Positions 8,297-17,697 of a stretch of DNA of 64,000 bases are shown piece by piece. Below the pieces are notes generated by a model that ran no database searches, had not been told where the DNA came from, and was given only the letters and a program-made list of their open reading frames with translations. This DNA comes from CBDHCC01 sp965261015 (GTDB taxonomy: Bacteria > Pseudomonadota > Alphaproteobacteria > Sphingomonadales > Sphingomonadaceae): NCBI GenBank assembly GCA_965261015.1, contig CBDHCC010000002.1:620001-684000 (forward strand), written 5' to 3'. The translations under genes were made by a program, and so were the position numbers. Numbering within the stretch: the stretch's first letter is position 1; the number at the start of each line of letters is the position of its first letter.

Positions 8297-9328
8297 CTAG
8301 GAGCAGCGCCGCTCGCAGGTGAGGGCCGATCCGCCGGGGATCGCCTCCACCCGCATGGTGCCGGGACACGACCCGCCGAGCGAGCGGCCACCGGCGGGCA
8401 CGTCGACCCCTGCCCCCTCCAACGCCTGCCGGACCGCTTCCGGCGGTTCGCGGAAGGTCAGGCCACGCCGCTCCATCGTGCCGCCGTCCGGGCGGGAGAG
8501 GTGCGATCGGACCAGACGGCTGAAGCTCAGACCGTTCCAGGTCAGACCATCGGGCGCGCGCACCGACGAAGACGTGCGGACCGACGGCGCGACCTGCGGC
8601 GCGGCGGCGGTCTCGTCCGCCGGCTCGCCCCCTTCGGACGGCACCGGATTGACTTGCGAGACGACGACCCGGGGCGTGAGCGTCGCCGTGCCCAGGCGCA
8701 CCGGGCCGCCCGCCGACCACCCGTCGCCCGACCGGCTGAGCAGCGCGTCAAAGGCTCGACGGCCCTCCGAGCTGAATTCGCAATCGGCCGGGTCCGTGAG
8801 CGCGAGGGACGCGGCGAGGTCGTCCTTCCGCTCGTCCGGCTGCTCCGCGGGCTCAATCGTGTTCTGCGGGGCGGGCTCCACCCGGGCGTTCAGGGCCGCC
8901 TCGTCGCCCGGCGCTTCGCGGTGTTCCGCCGTGCCGATGGAAGAGCGCGGCGCGTCGGAGATCCCGATTGAGCGCGCGAACAGCGCGGCCGCGATCAGCA
9001 CGGCCACCACGGCGGCGATCGCCACCCATTTGACCCAGGGGCGACCGCGCCTCGCATCGGGAACCCGATCGCCCGCGCCCGGGTCCGGCAGGTCCGCCAG
9101 CACCGGATCCGGCTCGCGCGACCATTCCCTAGGGCTGACCGGGGTGTCCGTGGAGCGGGAGCGGAGCGGCGAGACGGACGGTGGCAACGGTTCGGGCCGC
9201 GGAAGGTCCGGTTCCGCGCGCCGGCCGCCGAGCACGCGCAGCTTCTCTTCGCGGAACTCGTCGTCGTTCAGCGTGCCGTCGCGATGCAGGGCCGCCAGCC
9301 GTTCCAGTCGTTCGATGCGATCGTCCAT
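8297..9328 (-). CDS. SHOCT-domain membrane protein of unknown function
   Basis: A 343-residue protein. Residues 1-30 form a SHOCT (short C-terminal-type) helix pair: RLERLAALHRDGTLNDDEF. A charged, Pro/Arg-rich linker follows. One transmembrane segment comes next (WVKWVAIAAVVAVLIAAAL), then a Ser/Thr/Glu-rich stretch and a C-terminal domain with two Cys near the end. Topology is probably a cytoplasmic N-terminus and periplasmic C-terminal domain. The ATG at 9328 is chosen because SHOCT begins there. The function is unknown. Confidence 0.75.
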   Translation of the reverse strand: MDDRIERLERLAALHRDGTLNDDEFREEKLRVLGGRRAEPDLPRPEPLPPSVSPLRSRSTDTPVSPREWSREPDPVLADLPDPGAGDRVPDARRGRPWVKWVAIAAVVAVLIAAALFARSIGISDAPRSSIGTAEHREAPGDEAALNARVEPAPQNTIEPAEQPDERKDDLAASLALTDPADCEFSSEGRRAFDALLSRSGDGWSAGGPVRLGTATLTPRVVVSQVNPVPSEGGEPADETAAAPQVAPSVRTSSSVRAPDGLTWNGLSFSRLVRSHLSRPDGGTMERRGLTFREPPEAVRQALEGAGVDVPAGGRSLGGSCPGTMRVEAIPGGSALTCERRCS

Positions 9329-9426
9329 GGCGATCGCAGTTCCGCGCGCGCGTCCCCCCGTCAAGGCCAGGTGCCGGGTCGGGGGCAGGCTTTGCCTTGC
9401 CCCGGACAGTCGCCTACCGCGCGCTG

Positions 9427-11031
9427 ATGACCCGCGCTTACGATTTCGTCGTCGTCGGTTCCGGCGCGGCCGGCCTGACCGCCGCCTTGAACCTGGCGCC
9501 CCGCTTTCGCGTCGCCGTGCTGGCCAAGGGAGGTCTGGACGAGGGGTCGACCGCCTGGGCGCAGGGCGGCATCGCGGCGGTGCTGGAAGAGGGCGACAGC
9601 TTCGAAGCGCATGTGCGCGACACGATGATCGCCGGGGCCGGCCTGAACGACGTGGACGTCGTCGAGCGCGTGGTCGGCGGCGCTCCGGCGGCCATCGAAC
9701 GGCTGGCGGAACTGGGCGTGCCGTTCGACGCGGGCGCGGGCGGCGGCCATGCCGGATCGGCCGACCGCTGGCACCTGACGCGCGAAGGGGGGCACTCCCA
9801 CCGCCGGATCGTCCATGTCCACGACGCCACGGGTTGGGCGGTGCAGGAGGCGCTGCTGAACGCCGCGCGCGCTCAGCCAAACATCGACCTGCTGCCCGAC
9901 CGGGTGGCGATCGACCTGGTCACGGGGCGGCACGAGGAACGCTATTCGGGATCGGGCCGGGTCTGGGGCGTCTACGCCCTGGACCGCGCCACCGGCCGGG
10001 TGGAGGCCATCACGGGGCGCGCGACCCTGCTGGCGACGGGTGGCGCGGGACGCACCTATCAGTTCTCGACCGCCCCGCGCGGAGCCACGGGCGACGGCAT
10101 CGCGATGGCCTGGCGGGCGGGAGCCCGCGTCTCCAACATGGAGATGATGCAGTTCCACCCGACCTGCCTCTACAGCACCGACGTCAAGAACTTCCTGATC
10201 ACCGAGGCGGTGCGGGGCGAGGGTGGGCGGCTGCTGCTGCCGGGAAGCGGCGAGCGGTTCATGGCGCGGTTCGACGACCGGTTGGAACTGGCCCCGCGCG
10301 ACGTGGTGGCGCGCGCCATCGACCACGAGTTGAAGCGGCTGGGTCTGGACTACGTCCACCTGGACATCTCGCACCGCGAACCCGCCTTCGTGCGCGAGCA
10401 CTTCCCGACCATCCACGAGAAGCTGCTGGGCCTGGGCATCGACATGACGGCGGGTCCGATCCCCGTGGTGCCGGCCCAGCATTACACCTGCGGCGGGGTG
10501 AAGGTGGACCTGAATGGCCGCACCGACCTGCCCGGGCTCTACGCGGCCGGCGAGGTGACGGAGAGCGGCCTTCACGGTGCCAATCGCCTGGCCTCCAACA
10601 GCCTGCTCGAATGTTTCGTGTTCGGAGAGGCCGCCGCCGTCCACATGGCCCGCCACTGGGAGCAGTTGGACGATCCCCCCGCCATTCGCGCATGGGACGA
10701 AAGCCGGGTCACCGATTCCGACGAGGAGGTCGTCATCCAGCAGAACTGGACGGAGATCCGGCGGTTCATGTGGAACTATGTGGGCATCGTGCGCACCACC
10801 AAGCGGCTGGAGCGGGCTGCCAGTCGCATCGCCCTGCTGACGCGCGAGGTGGAGGACTATTATGGCGCGTTCCGGGTCACCCCCGATCTGGTGGAACTGC
10901 GCAACCTGTTGCAGACGGCTGACCTGATCGTCCGCTGCGCCCTGGCCCGGCACGAGAGCCGGGGGCTGCACTACACACTGGACTGGCCCGAACTGGCGGA
11001 GGTGGCGGTCGACACCGTGCTGTCGCCCTGA
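9427..11031 (+). CDS. nadB: L-aspartate oxidase
   Basis: A 534-residue flavoprotein that oxidises L-aspartate to iminoaspartate, the first step of de novo NAD synthesis. The FAD-binding Rossmann motif is DFVVVGSGAAGLTAAL at the N-terminus. Further landmarks are GGIAAVL, GGAGRTYQFSTAPRGATGDG, SNMEMMQFHPT, AQHYTCGGVKVD and GLHGANRLASNSLLE. The helical C-terminal domain is complete. The ATG at 9427 lies directly before the Rossmann fold. nadA and nadC are not in the window. Its 3' end overlaps the convergent antiporter gene by 61 bases. Confidence 0.95.
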   Translation: MTRAYDFVVVGSGAAGLTAALNLAPRFRVAVLAKGGLDEGSTAWAQGGIAAVLEEGDSFEAHVRDTMIAGAGLNDVDVVERVVGGAPAAIERLAELGVPFDAGAGGGHAGSADRWHLTREGGHSHRRIVHVHDATGWAVQEALLNAARAQPNIDLLPDRVAIDLVTGRHEERYSGSGRVWGVYALDRATGRVEAITGRATLLATGGAGRTYQFSTAPRGATGDGIAMAWRAGARVSNMEMMQFHPTCLYSTDVKNFLITEAVRGEGGRLLLPGSGERFMARFDDRLELAPRDVVARAIDHELKRLGLDYVHLDISHREPAFVREHFPTIHEKLLGLGIDMTAGPIPVVPAQHYTCGGVKVDLNGRTDLPGLYAAGEVTESGLHGANRLASNSLLECFVFGEAAAVHMARHWEQLDDPPAIRAWDESRVTDSDEEVVIQQNWTEIRRFMWNYVGIVRTTKRLERAASRIALLTREVEDYYGAFRVTPDLVELRNLLQTADLIVRCALARHESRGLHYTLDWPELAEVAVDTVLSP

Positions 11032-12215
11032 TCCGGCTGGATCAGCCCCAGGCGCGCCATCAGCGCGGGCACGGTGGTGCCCTGAAGGAAGATCGACACC
11101 GCCACGACGACGAAGGCGACCGTGATGATCTCCACCCGCTCCGGGATCGTCGATGGCAGAGCAAGGGCGAGCGCGAGGGCGAGCGCTCCGCGCAAGCCAC
11201 CCCAGACCAGCACGTGCTGATAACCCGCCGGCACCGCCAGCCCGCTTCGCCGGAACACCGCCGCCAGCGGATAGATCGCCAGCGCGCGACCCAGGAGCGA
11301 CAGCAGGAAGGCGAAGGTGGCGATGCCCAGAACGGCCCCCACGTCGATGGCCGCTTCGCGCCCGCCGATCAGTAGGAAGACGACGCTGTTCACCAGGAAC
11401 GCGGCGTAGTCCCAAAAGCCCAGCACGGACGACCGGTTCTCGGTGGCGAACGAACCCAGAAAGCCGTAATTGCCGACGATCAGCCCGGCCGTCAGGGTGG
11501 CCAGCACGCCCGACACGTGGATGTGCTCGGCCGCCCAGAAGCTGCCGAACGCGATCAGCGTGGTCAGCGTGATCTCGACCAGCCGGTCGCGGGTCTTGCC
11601 GGCGACCCACACGATCGGCAGCGCCACCGCGGCACCGATCAGCACGCCGCCGCCGATCACCGTGACCAGTTCCACGCCCACCGCCGGCACGCTGGTGCCG
11701 CCGCCGGCCGCGATGGCGACCAGCACGGCGAACCCCACCGCCGCCACGCCATCGTTCAGCAGGCTTTCGGACTCCACCAGCAGGTGCAGGCGCTTCGGCA
11801 CCGCGACTTGCTTGAGCAGTGCTATGACCGACACCGGGTCGGTGGCCGCGATCAGCACGCCGAACAGGGCCGCGCCGATCCAGGTCCATCCGGCCAGCGA
11901 GTGCATGCCCACCGCGACCACGCCGGCGGCGAGCGCCACGCCCAAGGTGACGAGCGCCAGCAGCAACGGCAGTTCGCGCCGGAACGGCTGCCAGGGGATC
12001 TGGATCGCCGCCTCGAAGACCAGCGGAGGCAGGAAAATGGAAAAGATGAGTTCCGGTGTCAGCGGAGCCTCGAAGCCGATCGGAAGCACCGCCAGCCCCA
12101 GGCCGGCCAGAACGAGTCCCACCGAATAAGGGATGCCGATGCGGTGAGTCACCATCGCGACCAGCGACGCCACCGACAGGACGAGGATCAGCCAGGAGCC
12201 GTTGAAGTGTTCCAT
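10971..12215 (-). CDS. Na+/H+ antiporter, CPA1 family
   Basis: A 414-residue membrane protein with about 12 hydrophobic helices. The CPA1 pattern is clear: FLPPLVFEAAIQI, the ion-binding ATDPVSVIALLK, ESLLNDG, and VWGGLRGALALALAL late in the protein. It probably exchanges cytoplasmic Na+ or K+ for protons. The ATG at 12215 (MEHFNGSW) is chosen; the upstream ATG at 12329 adds a charged tail unlike the family. The last 20 or so residues (Ser/Thr-rich, ending SSGQSSV) are encoded antisense to the nadB C-terminus. Confidence 0.92.
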   Translation of the reverse strand: MEHFNGSWLILVLSVASLVAMVTHRIGIPYSVGLVLAGLGLAVLPIGFEAPLTPELIFSIFLPPLVFEAAIQIPWQPFRRELPLLLALVTLGVALAAGVVAVGMHSLAGWTWIGAALFGVLIAATDPVSVIALLKQVAVPKRLHLLVESESLLNDGVAAVGFAVLVAIAAGGGTSVPAVGVELVTVIGGGVLIGAAVALPIVWVAGKTRDRLVEITLTTLIAFGSFWAAEHIHVSGVLATLTAGLIVGNYGFLGSFATENRSSVLGFWDYAAFLVNSVVFLLIGGREAAIDVGAVLGIATFAFLLSLLGRALAIYPLAAVFRRSGLAVPAGYQHVLVWGGLRGALALALALALPSTIPERVEIITVAFVVVAVSIFLQGTTVPALMARLGLIQPDQGDSTVSTATSASSGQSSV

Positions 12216-12383
12216 GGTCGATTCCCCCGGTGGCGCGAGACGGCGTCGCCACGTCCTGCCGCTCCCTAGCCGGGGTTCGTCGCACACGGCAAACACAGGG
12301 GATTGGCGGCGGGTGGCCTTTGGCGGCAAGAGCGGCCGTGGCGTTCACGCGAACGTCAGACGTGGGGGGCTAGACCAGCGGCA

Positions 12384-13508
12384 ATGATGAGACGTGTGTT
12401 GGACGGCCCCGCGCGGCCCGGGACGGCCGTGCGCGCCGCCGCCGCTGCCCTCGCTCTCTCCTTGACCCTGGCGAGCTGCGTCGCGCCGTCCAAGCCGGCA
12501 CCGGAGCGCGAGCGGGCGGAGCGGCCCGCCGCCGTCGCGGTGCGGCCGCCCATGCCGTTGCGCCCCTACGACCCGGCGCGCCGCCCCTCTCCGGCGATGG
12601 TCGCCAATCTCCAGTCGCTCGTGCGCGAGTTCGACGGCACCGTGGGCGTGGCGGTGCATCGGTCGGGCGCAGATTGGGCCGTCAAGGAAGGGGCCGACCG
12701 GCCGTTGCCGCAGCAGAGCGTGTCCAAATTGTGGGTGGCGCTGACCCTGATGGACCAGATCGACCGGGGCGTGCGCCGCCTGGACGATCCGGTGCTCATC
12801 ACGCGCAACGACCTGACGGTGTTCCACCAGCCGCTGGCGGCGCTGGTGACCTCGGACGGCTATGCGACCACGCTGCGCGACTGCCTGATGCGCGCGATGA
12901 CCAAGAGCGACAATCTGGCCAACGACACGATCCTGCGGACGGTCGGCGGACCGGACGCCGTGCGCGCGACGCTGCAGTCCAAGGGCTTGCGCGGCATCCG
13001 CTTCGGTCCGGGCGAACGGCTGTTGCAGGCGGGCACGGCAGGGCTGACCTGGCGACAGGATATGTCCGTCGGGCGTCGCTTCTATGAAGAGCGCAACCGG
13101 CTGACCTACGATCAGCGCGCCGCCGCGCTCGACCGCTACTTCGCCGACCCGATCGACGGCGCGAGTCCCGATGGCGTGGCCGACGCCCTGCTGCGCCTGG
13201 CTCAGGGCGATTTGCTGACGCCTTCCTCGACGCAGACCCTGCTGGGTCTGATGGCGGACTCGACCACGGGCAAGAACCGGCTGCGGGCGGGAGTGCCGCC
13301 GGGCTGGCGCTTTGGGCACAAGACGGGGACCGGCCAGGATTTGGGGCCCCGCACCGTCGGCTACAACGACGTGGGTTGGCTGATCGCGCCGGACGGGACC
13401 ATCTACACCGTGGCGGTGATGATCGGGTCCACCACCCGGCCGATCCCAGAACGCATGGCGCTGATGCAGGCGATCGCGGCGGCGGTGACCATCAACCACG
13501 AGCGGTAG
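12384..13508 (+). CDS. Lipoprotein serine hydrolase, class A beta-lactamase/PBP-like
   Basis: A 374-residue protein. The N-terminus is a lipoprotein signal ending in the lipobox LASC, so the mature protein is probably membrane-anchored in the periplasm. The catalytic triad of motifs of the serine beta-lactamase/transpeptidase fold is intact: S112-V-S-K115, S175-D-N177 and K313-T-G315. The long Pro/Arg-rich segment after the lipobox is unusual for a class A beta-lactamase. Function could be a beta-lactamase, a DD-peptidase or another esterase. The tandem ATG-ATG at 12384/12387 leaves the start ambiguous by one codon. Confidence 0.85.
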   Translation: MMRRVLDGPARPGTAVRAAAAALALSLTLASCVAPSKPAPERERAERPAAVAVRPPMPLRPYDPARRPSPAMVANLQSLVREFDGTVGVAVHRSGADWAVKEGADRPLPQQSVSKLWVALTLMDQIDRGVRRLDDPVLITRNDLTVFHQPLAALVTSDGYATTLRDCLMRAMTKSDNLANDTILRTVGGPDAVRATLQSKGLRGIRFGPGERLLQAGTAGLTWRQDMSVGRRFYEERNRLTYDQRAAALDRYFADPIDGASPDGVADALLRLAQGDLLTPSSTQTLLGLMADSTTGKNRLRAGVPPGWRFGHKTGTGQDLGPRTVGYNDVGWLIAPDGTIYTVAVMIGSTTRPIPERMALMQAIAAAVTINHER

Positions 13509-13568
13509 GATGTCGCCTCGTGGCGGCGATGGCTTTCCCGGCTTCTGACGCGCGGCTACACCGGGGCC

Positions 13569-16316
13569 ATGCCCCACCTCTACCTCGTCGATGGCTCGGC
13601 CTACATCTTCCGCGCCTATCACCGCCTGCCCCCGCTGACGAACAAGCACGGGGAGCCCGTGGGCGCGGTCTATGGCTACACCGCCATGCTGTGGAAGCTG
13701 GTGCGGCAGTTGGACGAGGCCGACGGGCCGACGCACCTGGCCGTGGTGCTCGACAAGGCGTCGACCTCGTTCCGCAACGCGATGTATCCCGAATACAAGG
13801 CGCACCGCCCGCCTCCGCCCGCCGACCTGGTGCCCCAGTTCCCGATGATCCGGGACGCGACCCGCGCCTTTTCGCTGCCGATGATCGAGGAGCCGGATGT
13901 CGAGGCGGACGACATGATCGCCTCCTACGCCTGCGCCGCCGAACGGGCGGGCTGGAACGTCACGATCGTGTCGTCCGACAAGGACCTGATGCAGCTGATC
14001 GGCGAGCGGATCGACATGCTCGACACCATGAAGAACGCCACCATCCGCGAGCCGGAGGTGGAGGCGAAGTTCGGTGTCGGCCCAAACAAGCTGGGGGACG
14101 TCCTGGCGCTGATGGGCGACAGCGTCGACAACGTGCCGGGCGTGCCGGGCATCGGCCCCAAGACGGCCGCCAAGCTGATCCAGGACTATGGCTCCGTGGA
14201 CGGCGTGCTCGCCAACACGGACAAGCTGAAGGGCAAGCAGCGGGAGAATCTGGAGGCGCACGCCGATATGGCGCGGCTGTCGCGAGAGCTGGTGCGGCTG
14301 CGCTGCGACTGTCCGCTGCCGATCCCGCTCGCCGACATGGCGCTGGACGGCATTCCGGACGGGCCGATGCGCGCGTTCCTGGAACATCACGGCTTCGGTT
14401 CGCTGCTAGTGAAGCTCGACGGCGAGGCGAAGGTCGCCGTTCCTGACCGCGCGGAGGCGGTGGAGCGCGAGTTCCAGCCGATCGACCGCTCGCTGTACGG
14501 GACGGTCACCACCCGCGAGGCGCTGGACGGCTGGATCGCGGAGGCGACCCGGCTGGGCGTGGTCGCGGTGGATACTGAGACCGACAGCCTGAACGCCGTG
14601 TCGGGCGCGCTCGTGGGCGTCAGCCTGTGCGTGGGCGTGGGGGCCGCCTGCTACATTCCGATGGGCCACGCGACCGGCGGCGAGGGCCTGCTCGCCGAGC
14701 GGCCGGAGCAGTTGTCGGTGGACGAGGTCTGTGCCGCGCTCAAGCCGCTGTTGGCCGACGAGGGCGTGCTCAAGCTGTTCCACAATGCCAAATACGACCT
14801 GACGGTGTTGGCCCGCCACGATGTGACCGTCGCTCCGCTCGACGACACCTTGGTGATGAGCTTCGATCTCGACGCGGGCCGCGTGCAGGGCCACTGGATG
14901 GACGAGCTGGCCCGAACCCTGCTCGACCACCAGTGCCTGACCTTCAAGGAGGTGTGCGGGACCGGCAAGGCGCAATGCTCCTTCGCCGAAATCCCCCTTG
15001 ATCGCGCCACCGAATATGCGGCGGAGGATGCGGAGGTGACCTGGCGGTTGTGGCAGCATCTGCGCCTGCGCCTGCCGACCGAAGGCGCCACGCGCGTCTA
15101 TCAGCGCGTCGACCGTCCGCTGGTCCCGGTGATCGCGGGGATGGAGGGGCGCGGCGTGCTGGTGGACCGCGACCACCTGTCGCGCCTGTCGACGGAGTTC
15201 GAGGCGCAGATCGCGACGGTGGAGGCCGAGGTCCACGCGCTGGCGGGCGACCCGTTCGCCATCGGCAGCCCCAAGCAACTGGGCGAGGTGCTGTTCGACA
15301 GATTGGGCCTGAAGGGCGGTCGAAAGGGCAAGTCGGGGGTGTGGTCCACCGACGTCAAGGAACTGGAGCGCCTGGAACGCGACGGCGTGCCGATCGCGCG
15401 CAAGGTGGTGGAATGGCGGCAGCTCACGAAGCTCAAGACCACCTACACCGACGCGCTTCAGGCCCAGATCGACGGCCGCACGGGGCGCGTCCACACCAGC
15501 TATTCGCTGTCGGGCGCGCAGACCGGGCGGTTGTCATCGACCGATCCGAACCTTCAGAACATCCCCATCCGCACCGAGGTCGGCCGTCAGATCCGCGACG
15601 CCTTCGTGGCCCCGCCGGGTTCCGTCATCCTGGCCGCCGATTATAGCCAGATCGAGCTGCGCCTGGCCGCCCACATGGCCGACGAGCCTGCGCTGCGCGG
15701 GGCCTTTCAGCGCGGCGACGACATCCACGCGCTGACGGCCCAAGAGCTGTTCGGGACCGTGGATCGGGACACCCGGGCGCGCGCCAAGACGATCAACTTC
15801 GCCATTCTGTACGGCATCAGCCGCTGGGGCCTGGCCGGTCGGCTGGAGATCAGCCCGGACGAGGCCCAGGATATGATCTCGACCTATTTCGAACGGTTCC
15901 CCGGCATTTCGGAGTACATCCGCGCGACGCTCGAGCGGGCCCGCGCCACCGGCTACACGGAGACGCTGTTCGGCCGGAAGACGCACTTCCCCCGGCTGAC
16001 GGCCAAGAACCCGAACGAGCGCGCGGGGTCGGAACGCGCGGCGGTGAACGCGCCCATCCAGGGCACGAGCGCCGACATCATCAAGCGCGCCATGGTCCGC
16101 ATGGAGCCGGCGCTGGCCCATGCCGGCCTGCCCGCCGTCCGCATGCTGCTCCAGGTCCACGACGAACTCGTCTTCGAGCTGCCCGCCGGCGACGTGGAGG
16201 CCGCGACCCCCGTCATCCGCGACGTCATGGCCAACGCCGCCCTGCCGGCGGTCGAACTGACCGTGCCGCTGCAGATCGACATCGGTACTGGGCCGTCCTG
16301 GGGTGCCGCTCACTAA
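13569..16316 (+). CDS. polA: DNA polymerase I
   Basis: A 915-residue, three-domain enzyme for Okazaki fragment processing and repair. The 5'-3' exonuclease occupies about residues 1-290 (YLVDGSAYIFRAYHRLP, ADDMIASYA, GIGPKTAAKLI). The 3'-5' exonuclease (about 310-500) keeps its acidic residues in VAVDTETDSL, FHNAKYDLTVL and YAAEDAEVTW, so proofreading is probably active. The polymerase domain has DYSQIELRLAAH (motif A), RAKTINFAILYG (motif B) and LLQVHDELVFELP (motif C). Confidence 0.97.
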   Translation: MPHLYLVDGSAYIFRAYHRLPPLTNKHGEPVGAVYGYTAMLWKLVRQLDEADGPTHLAVVLDKASTSFRNAMYPEYKAHRPPPPADLVPQFPMIRDATRAFSLPMIEEPDVEADDMIASYACAAERAGWNVTIVSSDKDLMQLIGERIDMLDTMKNATIREPEVEAKFGVGPNKLGDVLALMGDSVDNVPGVPGIGPKTAAKLIQDYGSVDGVLANTDKLKGKQRENLEAHADMARLSRELVRLRCDCPLPIPLADMALDGIPDGPMRAFLEHHGFGSLLVKLDGEAKVAVPDRAEAVEREFQPIDRSLYGTVTTREALDGWIAEATRLGVVAVDTETDSLNAVSGALVGVSLCVGVGAACYIPMGHATGGEGLLAERPEQLSVDEVCAALKPLLADEGVLKLFHNAKYDLTVLARHDVTVAPLDDTLVMSFDLDAGRVQGHWMDELARTLLDHQCLTFKEVCGTGKAQCSFAEIPLDRATEYAAEDAEVTWRLWQHLRLRLPTEGATRVYQRVDRPLVPVIAGMEGRGVLVDRDHLSRLSTEFEAQIATVEAEVHALAGDPFAIGSPKQLGEVLFDRLGLKGGRKGKSGVWSTDVKELERLERDGVPIARKVVEWRQLTKLKTTYTDALQAQIDGRTGRVHTSYSLSGAQTGRLSSTDPNLQNIPIRTEVGRQIRDAFVAPPGSVILAADYSQIELRLAAHMADEPALRGAFQRGDDIHALTAQELFGTVDRDTRARAKTINFAILYGISRWGLAGRLEISPDEAQDMISTYFERFPGISEYIRATLERARATGYTETLFGRKTHFPRLTAKNPNERAGSERAAVNAPIQGTSADIIKRAMVRMEPALAHAGLPAVRMLLQVHDELVFELPAGDVEAATPVIRDVMANAALPAVELTVPLQIDIGTGPSWGAAH

Positions 16317-16399
16317 GGAGTCGCCACATCCCATGCTTTCGCCGCTGCGTTCAACCGGTTAGGGCTGCCACCCAATCCGATCCGCCGGCCCAGGCGGAC

Positions 16400-16405
16400 A
16401 AGGAG
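16400..16405 (+). promoter_or_regulatory. Shine-Dalgarno site that points to an ATC start
   Basis: AAGGAG, followed by 8 bases and then ATC at 16414, in frame with the antiporter. A GTG within the spacer is out of frame. No comparable site precedes the TTG at 16441. Confidence 0.5.
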
Positions 16406-16413
16406 CGTGCGCC

Positions 16414-17685
16414 ATCCCCCTCGACCTCTACCTCCCGGCGTTGCTGACCTTTGGCCTGCTCGTCCTGCTCGTCGCCTGGGCGCCGCTGTTCCTGCGGCGA
16501 TTGCCGCTCAGCTTGCCGATCCTGTGCATCGGCGCCGGCGCGCTCTTGTTCAGCTTGCCGCCGCTCCGCCCCTACGCGTTCCACCCGATCAACACGCCCG
16601 TCGTGATCGAGAAGGCGACGGAGTTCATCGTCATCATCTCGTTGATGGGCGCGGGGCTGAAGATCGGCCGCCCCTTCGCGTGGCGCGGTTGGGGGCTGAC
16701 CTGGCGGCTGATCCTGATCGCCATGCCGCTGACCATCCTGGCGCTCGCGGCGCTCGGCATGGGTGTGCTGGGCCTGGTGCCGTCCACCGCGCTGTTGCTG
16801 GCCGCGTGCCTGGCACCCACCGATCCGGTGCTGGCGGGCGACGTGCAGATCGCGCGGCCCGGCGAGGATGAGGAGGAGGACGAGGCCCGCTTCGCGCTCA
16901 CGTCGGAGGCCGGGCTGAACGACGCGGCCGCCTTTCCGTTCGTGCACCTGGCGCTGGCGCTCGCGGTCACCGGCTGGACCTGGGCCACCTGGCGCGAATT
17001 CCTGCTGGAGGACGTGGCGACGCGCCTGCCCGTGGGTCTGGCGATCGGCTTCGTCTCCGGGCACGCGCTCGCCTGGGCGATTTACCGGGTGCCGGGCGAG
17101 GGCCGATTGGCGAAGACGGGGGACGGATTCGTCGCGCTCGGAGCGACGCTGACCGTCTATGCGCTGACGGAGCTGGCCCACGGCTATGGCTTCCTGGCCG
17201 TGTTCGTCGCCGGTCTGGTCATCCGGCACGAGAACCGGGACGAGGGCTACAACCACCGGATGCACGATTTCGCCGACGAGGTGGAGCGGTTGACCATGAT
17301 GACGCTGCTCTTGTTCTTCGGCGGGATGCTGACCACCGGCGGCCTGATGGCGGGCGTCGCGTGGCAGCAGGTGGTGTTCGCGCTCGTGGCCCTGCTGGTC
17401 GTCCGCCCGATCGCCGCCGGCCTGTCGCTGGTAGGCCACGCCGCCAGCGTGCCGGAGCGCGCGGTCGTGAGCGCGTTCGGCATCCGGGGCCTGGGGTCGG
17501 TGTTCTACCTCGCCTACGCGCTCAACCACGGCACGTTCGTGGAGGCCCCGCTGCTCTGGTCCACCGTGGGGCTGGTCGTGGTGATCTCCATCCTGCTGCA
17601 CGGCACCACCGTCAGCCCGGCATTGGCCTGGATGGAGCGCCGACGCGGCGGCGGGCGACCGGACCAGGGGCCGGCGTCGGCCTGA
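16414..17685 (+). CDS. Cation:proton antiporter (CPA family), probable ATC start
   Basis: A polytopic antiporter of about 420 residues with repeated hydrophobic helices. Family marks include LAPTDPVLAGDVQ with the ion-binding Asp, SEAGLNDAAAFPFV, and FGIRGLGSVFYLAYAL. The first standard start codon in frame is a TTG at 16441, which has no ribosome binding site. An ATC at 16414 lies 8 bases after AAGGAG (16400-16405) and gives the N-terminus (M)PLDLYLPALLTFG, so I place the start there. It ends 12 bases before the convergent purH gene. Confidence 0.85.
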   Translation: MPLDLYLPALLTFGLLVLLVAWAPLFLRRLPLSLPILCIGAGALLFSLPPLRPYAFHPINTPVVIEKATEFIVIISLMGAGLKIGRPFAWRGWGLTWRLILIAMPLTILALAALGMGVLGLVPSTALLLAACLAPTDPVLAGDVQIARPGEDEEEDEARFALTSEAGLNDAAAFPFVHLALALAVTGWTWATWREFLLEDVATRLPVGLAIGFVSGHALAWAIYRVPGEGRLAKTGDGFVALGATLTVYALTELAHGYGFLAVFVAGLVIRHENRDEGYNHRMHDFADEVERLTMMTLLLFFGGMLTTGGLMAGVAWQQVVFALVALLVVRPIAAGLSLVGHAASVPERAVVSAFGIRGLGSVFYLAYALNHGTFVEAPLLWSTVGLVVVISILLHGTTVSPALAWMERRRGGGRPDQGPASA

Positions 17686-17697
17686 CCCGCCCGCCGG

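Noticed and set aside
9361..12348. Open frame of nearly 1000 codons on the minus strand across nadB
   Set aside because: It is antisense to a clear nadB and shares the antiporter region in another frame. Long stop-free frames are expected in GC-rich coding DNA, and the translation is Arg/Pro/His-rich without motifs.
12384..13508. Acquired antibiotic-resistance beta-lactamase
   Set aside because: Composition matches the chromosome, there are no mobile-element signs, and the long linker and lipoprotein anchor fit a native envelope enzyme. Resistance cannot be claimed from the fold alone.
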